A stretch of DNA of 19,119 nt from Desulfobacterales bacterium (GTDB lineage: Bacteria; Desulfobacterota; DSM-4660; Desulfatiglandales; B25-G16): positions 1 through 19,119 of the forward strand of contig JABXJY010000025.1 of the NCBI GenBank assembly GCA_013375385.1, in the 5' to 3' direction. Within the stretch, counting starts at the first letter, position 1; the number at the start of each line of letters is the position of its first letter. The notes under the pieces are model-generated. The model saw nothing but the letters and a program-made list of their open reading frames with translations, was not told the origin of the DNA and did not search any database. Position numbers and translations under genes: made by a program. Of this stretch, positions 15,683 to 19,119 are shown one piece after another.

Positions 15683-17011
15683 ATGCTCTGCAAAACAACA
15701 AATGATGTCATGAAAATGGTTAAGGAGAGAAATGTCAGTTTTATCCAGTTCTGGTTTACGGATGTCTTGGGTATCTTGAAGAGCTTTGCGGTAACTGCCT
15801 CTGAACTGGAGGAAGGCCTGGAAGAGGGAATGGGCTTTGACGGCTCCTCTATCGAAGGGTTTGCCAGGATTGAGGAGAGTGATATGATAGCCATGCCCGA
15901 TCCAGCCACCTTCCGGTTTCTCCCCTGGCGGCCCCAGGACAGACCCGTGGCCCGGGTGTTCTGCGATATACTGGAGCCGGATGGCAGCCCTTATGAAGGG
16001 GACTCCAGATATGTCTTGAAGAGGATGCAAGAAAAACTGGCTGAAAAAGGGTATATACCCTATATAGGGCCAGAACTGGAGTTTTTCTGCTTTGAGAGCC
16101 ATGATGCCCCGAAGGTCCTTGATAAAGGTGGATATTTCGACAATAGACCCTTGGACACGGGCAGTGACTTGAGAAGAGAAATAATCTTTGCCCTCCAGGA
16201 TATGGATATCCAGGTGGAATATAGCCACCATGAGGTTGCCCCAAGTCAGCACGAAATCGACCTCAAGTTTGACGAGGCCTTGGCCATGGCAGACAAAACT
16301 ATGACCTATCGAATAGCCGTAAAGGAGATTGCCCGTGCCAAGGGCTGCTATGCCACCTTCATGCCCAAGCCCCTCTTTGGCCAGAATGGCAGTGGCATGC
16401 ACGTGCATCAATCTCTCTTTAAGGGTGGTATAAACGCATTCCATGATCCCCAAGATCAGTATCATCTTTCCAAAACAGCAAAGTCTTACATTGCCGGTAT
16501 CATGAGGCATGCGAGAGAGATTGCCGCAGTAACCAACCAGTGGGTAAACTCTTATAAGAGGTTGGTCCCCGGCTATGAGGCGCCTGTGTACATTTCCTGG
16601 GCCAGGCGCAACCGCTCCACCATGATCCGGGTGCCCATGTACAAACCCGGCAAGGAACAGGCCACGAGGATTGAGTTCAGGTCCCCTGATCCGGCCTGCA
16701 ATCCGTATCTGGCATTTGCGGTTATGCTGGCAGCTGGCCTAAGAGGGGTTGAGGAGAACTATCCGCTCCCGGAGCCAATAGAGGAAGACATCTATGAGAT
16801 GGATGAGGCAGCGCGGGCACAGGCTGGGATTGAGTCTTTGCCGGGAAACCTTTTTGAGGCGCTTCAAGAGGTAGAAAAGAGTGAACTGGTACGCCAAACT
16901 CTGGGTGATCACATCTTTAATAAGTTTGTAGCCAACAAGAAAATCGAATGGGATAGGTATCGAATTCACGTAAGCCAGTACGAGATTGAAAAATACCTAC
17001 CAGTACTTTAG
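15683..17011 (+). CDS. glnA: Glutamine synthetase, type I (alpha-like)
   Basis: Forms glutamine from glutamate, ammonia and ATP as a cytoplasmic dodecamer. The family signatures are clear: GFDGSSIEGF, GPELEFFCF, NGSGMHVHQSL, NSYKRLVPGYEAP and RIEFRSPDPACNPYLAF. I chose the ATG at 15683 (442 residues, the normal length) because GGAGG lies five bases upstream and family proteins start at this point. The open frame extends to a TTG at 15641 but the extra 14 residues are not family-like. The C-terminal region reads DIYEMDEAARAQAGIESLPG rather than the NLYDLPPEE of adenylylated enzymes, so it is probably of the alpha type and not adenylylated. The next gene follows after 12 bases. Confidence 0.95.
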   Translation: MLCKTTNDVMKMVKERNVSFIQFWFTDVLGILKSFAVTASELEEGLEEGMGFDGSSIEGFARIEESDMIAMPDPATFRFLPWRPQDRPVARVFCDILEPDGSPYEGDSRYVLKRMQEKLAEKGYIPYIGPELEFFCFESHDAPKVLDKGGYFDNRPLDTGSDLRREIIFALQDMDIQVEYSHHEVAPSQHEIDLKFDEALAMADKTMTYRIAVKEIARAKGCYATFMPKPLFGQNGSGMHVHQSLFKGGINAFHDPQDQYHLSKTAKSYIAGIMRHAREIAAVTNQWVNSYKRLVPGYEAPVYISWARRNRSTMIRVPMYKPGKEQATRIEFRSPDPACNPYLAFAVMLAAGLRGVEENYPLPEPIEEDIYEMDEAARAQAGIESLPGNLFEALQEVEKSELVRQTLGDHIFNKFVANKKIEWDRYRIHVSQYEIEKYLPVL

Positions 17012-17023
17012 GGAGAGAGAAAC

Positions 17024-18259
17024 ATGAAAGTTGAAGGAATTACCGGAATTGGAGATGCCCTTTTTGGTTTTCAGGCGGCCCTCAGGGAAGGCGGATCGAG
17101 CCTCAAGGAGTTTATGGAGAAATATTACTACCAAAAGTGGATGGGAGATACCCTCCTTGCTGCCACATCCGTAAGAGCCACCTTCGTAACAGCCATGCAC
17201 CAATTCCTGACTGATGAGGGTCTTTGTAATATTGAAAGGGTGCAGCTGAGTCCGGTTACGGACCCACTCGCCCACGATGTAGAACATGTACCGTCTATAT
17301 CTTACAAGGGCCTTCATTATGTTTTGACCCACAGCATGATCTATTCCAAGTTTCTGGCCTGCCATCATCCGAAGATAAAGGGAATATTCGTTGACTCTCC
17401 CAATATCAGGCTCGAGGTGGAGAGCCCTGACAGAATCCAGAGGGGAAAGTATATCATTGACTTCAGCCAAATGGACATCGAGGTAAGGAGAAATCGGGGT
17501 ATTGATTTTGAGACCTATCTCTCCAGGCCAGACGATGTAAAAGAGAGTCTCAGGGAGGATTTGGCCACTGCCAAAGACCTCTTTGAAAGGATGCTGATTC
17601 ACAGCATGGGAAGGGTGGTAGAGAAGAAAGCAGATGAGTTAAGGGAACTCGGGGTCGCCATAGAAGTCCCCAAGCAGCCATTCCCTACCTTCGCCTTTGA
17701 TCAATCCAAAAAGAAATATGGGCCCAAGGAGTACGAAGCCGGGGTAGGAAGGGAGACCTCATCACAGTTTTTCTGGATCACCGGCATCCCAAGAGAGAAC
17801 TATGATCTTATATATCCTTACCTGAAACCGGATGGAAAGATAACATTGGCGGAGGTGACCTCCGACATGGTTTATAACTATGACCTCTGCGGCAAAAGCA
17901 TTATCCGGGACACCGGTGAGCAGACTGAGGCCCGGGAGCTCCTTTCAGGGGCCATACGGGAATGGCTCTACGAATTAATCGTAGAAAGGCTCCTGGATAA
18001 TAAAGTCATCTCTGTGAGACCTATTATAGCAGAGGGGAATATTGAAAACATCAATCAGCTCGATGGATACGGGCCATTTTTGCTGGCGGCTAGCATGAAA
18101 GATGACACGGGAAGATCAACCTTCCCAGAAACCTACGGCGGGGGTATAGGGGTGGAACGGACGCTCTACTCGCTTTGCCGGGGGCCAAAGGTGGAAAAAA
18201 TTGACGACGTTACCTTCTTTGGCAAGAATCCAGACAGCCATCAGATATACCTGTTTTAG
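17024..18259 (+). CDS. AsnRS-related class II synthetase-like protein, probable ammonia-dependent asparagine synthetase
   Basis: A 411-residue protein with the class II aminoacyl-tRNA synthetase core of the Asp/Asn group: RATFVTAMHQFLTDEG as motif 1, IRLE (128-131) and IDFSQMDIEV as motif 2, and GGGIGVERT (372-380, Arg379) as motif 3. The N-terminal OB-fold anticodon-binding domain of true AsnRS and AspRS is missing, so charging tRNA is unlikely. Related stand-alone proteins in archaea make asparagine from aspartate, ammonia and ATP; the place right behind glnA supports that role here, but it is an inference. A GGGAGAGAG site precedes the ATG, 12 bases after the glnA stop, so the two are surely one operon. 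It ends two bases from the convergent birA stop. Confidence 0.7.
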   Translation: MKVEGITGIGDALFGFQAALREGGSSLKEFMEKYYYQKWMGDTLLAATSVRATFVTAMHQFLTDEGLCNIERVQLSPVTDPLAHDVEHVPSISYKGLHYVLTHSMIYSKFLACHHPKIKGIFVDSPNIRLEVESPDRIQRGKYIIDFSQMDIEVRRNRGIDFETYLSRPDDVKESLREDLATAKDLFERMLIHSMGRVVEKKADELRELGVAIEVPKQPFPTFAFDQSKKKYGPKEYEAGVGRETSSQFFWITGIPRENYDLIYPYLKPDGKITLAEVTSDMVYNYDLCGKSIIRDTGEQTEARELLSGAIREWLYELIVERLLDNKVISVRPIIAEGNIENINQLDGYGPFLLAASMKDDTGRSTFPETYGGGIGVERTLYSLCRGPKVEKIDDVTFFGKNPDSHQIYLF

Positions 18260-18261
18260 TG

Positions 18262-19089
18262 CTAGTTACCCGGCAGTGAAGGGAATAGCACAGTCAGGTC
18301 GCCGCAGACAACGGATGTTTCTCTACCGTCTTCATCTTTAATAATCAGGGCCCCGTTCCTATCGATTCTTTTGACCCTGGCCTTTTTCCTCTCATTGCAG
18401 GAGTCAACCAAGACCTCTCTGCCAATTACCATAGAAAGCTTATTCCATCGCTTATGGATAAAGCTATCGTGACCCTTCAAAAGGAGCTCATAATATCTCT
18501 CCAGGAGCTCAAGGATTCTTATGAGCAGATCAACCCTGGAGACTGGATGCCCGATTTCTTTCACCAGGCTGGTAGCCCACCGGTTCAGCCCTGATTTACC
18601 TTTGATATCCCAATTGACATTGAGCCCTGCACCTACAATGGCATATTCAACCATTTTTTCATGTGCTGAAAACTCCGTTAAGATGCCTGCCATTTTCTTG
18701 TCCTTGAAATAGACATCGTTGGGCCATTTTATTAAGGCTTTCAGGCCCGTCATGCTATGTATTGCATCCACCAAGGAAAGTGCGGTGAGCATGGTAAGAG
18801 AAAAAACTCTCTCTATGGAAAATGGCGGTCTCAATATAATAGAAAAGAGGAGGTTTTTGCGTGAGGGGGAATACCATTGCCTGCCCATTCTGCCCTGCCC
18901 TTTAGTCTGTTTTTCCGCTATCACCAGACTCCCCTCTGTCCCCCCTTGTTGAGCCAGTTCTCTGGCATAGGCATTTGTTGATCCAATCGAGGGAAAATAA
19001 TGGACATGCCTTGCAAAGAGACAACCTGGTAGCCTCTCCCGGATTATCTCCGGAAGAGGACAATCTTCCAATACATGGGACATTGACAT
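18262..19089 (-). CDS. birA: Biotin-[acetyl-CoA-carboxylase] ligase, without DNA-binding domain
   Basis: Attaches biotin to carboxylase carrier proteins through biotinyl-AMP. The 275 residues show the substrate signature SIGSTNAYA at 34-42, the biotin-binding loop GQGRMGR at 64-70, KWPNDV at 121-126, and GAGLNVN, followed by the small C-terminal domain. The N-terminal helix-turn-helix of the repressor-type BirA is absent, so it should act only as an enzyme. Two in-frame ATGs (complement of 19087-19089 and of 19081-19083) are possible starts; the ribosome site is not strong for either. It is convergent with the operon to its left, two bases apart, and leaves no room for an ordinary terminator between them. 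Confidence 0.92.
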   Translation of the reverse strand: MSMSHVLEDCPLPEIIRERLPGCLFARHVHYFPSIGSTNAYARELAQQGGTEGSLVIAEKQTKGQGRMGRQWYSPSRKNLLFSIILRPPFSIERVFSLTMLTALSLVDAIHSMTGLKALIKWPNDVYFKDKKMAGILTEFSAHEKMVEYAIVGAGLNVNWDIKGKSGLNRWATSLVKEIGHPVSRVDLLIRILELLERYYELLLKGHDSFIHKRWNKLSMVIGREVLVDSCNERKKARVKRIDRNGALIIKDEDGRETSVVCGDLTVLFPSLPGN

Positions 19090-19119
19090 CCCAAAAAGTC
19101 ATCCTTGGTTAGCAATGGT

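Noticed and set aside
15662..16510. A 282-codon open frame antisense to glnA
   Set aside because: It lies wholly opposite a certain glnA, has no recognisable motif and no ribosome site; a codon-bias shadow.
16997..17602. A 201-codon antisense frame opposite the AsnRS-like gene
   Set aside because: Shadow of a clear gene, with no protein family features.
1..19119. CRISPR array, tRNA or rRNA genes
   Set aside because: No regularly spaced short repeats and no tRNA- or rRNA-like segments were seen while reading both strands.

Overview
The window looks like a chromosomal nitrogen-assimilation neighbourhood from an anaerobic, moderate-GC Gram-negative bacterium, most likely of the Desulfobacterota (former Deltaproteobacteria). 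This rests on gene content and style: an archaeal-type glutamate synthase core beside a small ferredoxin, a GSI-alpha-like glutamine synthetase, a stand-alone AsnRS-related protein, and REP-like palindromes between genes. The taxon is an inference; there is no rRNA or marker gene here.

Layout. The first ~350 bp hold the 5' end of an IS transposase on the minus strand with its own promoter. Then, all on the plus strand: glutamate dehydrogenase (534-1784) with a large PEP/pyruvate-binding-domain protein (1803-4424); a leader with a strong promoter, two small hexaloop hairpins and an intrinsic terminator (4616-4740), which I read as a candidate ANTAR-type antitermination leader; the FMN glutamate synthase core (4788-6353), a ferredoxin-like protein and a Cys-rich protein with an internal duplication; carB (7245-10478) overlapping a divergent purF (10475-11866); a perfect 24-bp inverted repeat that supplies the end of purF; and glutamine-dependent nadE (11944-13584). 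A disturbed segment follows (13585-15345): an AAA/DUF4143 ATPase gene lies between two diverged remnants of one coding sequence and is followed by a second copy of the nadE 3' end. After that come glnA (15683-17011), an AsnRS-related probable asparagine synthetase (17024-18259), and birA on the opposite strand, convergent.

How the genes fit together. Nearly every intact gene moves ammonia or glutamine nitrogen: GDH, the glutamate synthase core, carbamoyl phosphate, the first step of purines, the last step of NAD, glutamine and asparagine. Several normal glutaminase parts are absent or altered: the glutamate synthase has no amidotransferase domain, carB has no carA beside it, and PurF keeps its nucleophile and Fe-S ligands but lacks the usual glutamine loop and oxyanion Asn. 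NadE keeps an intact glutaminase triad.

The observations most worth following are the leader at 4616-4740, the PurF glutaminase site, the duplicated nadE end around the ATPase, and the Cys-rich tandem protein next to glutamate synthase.
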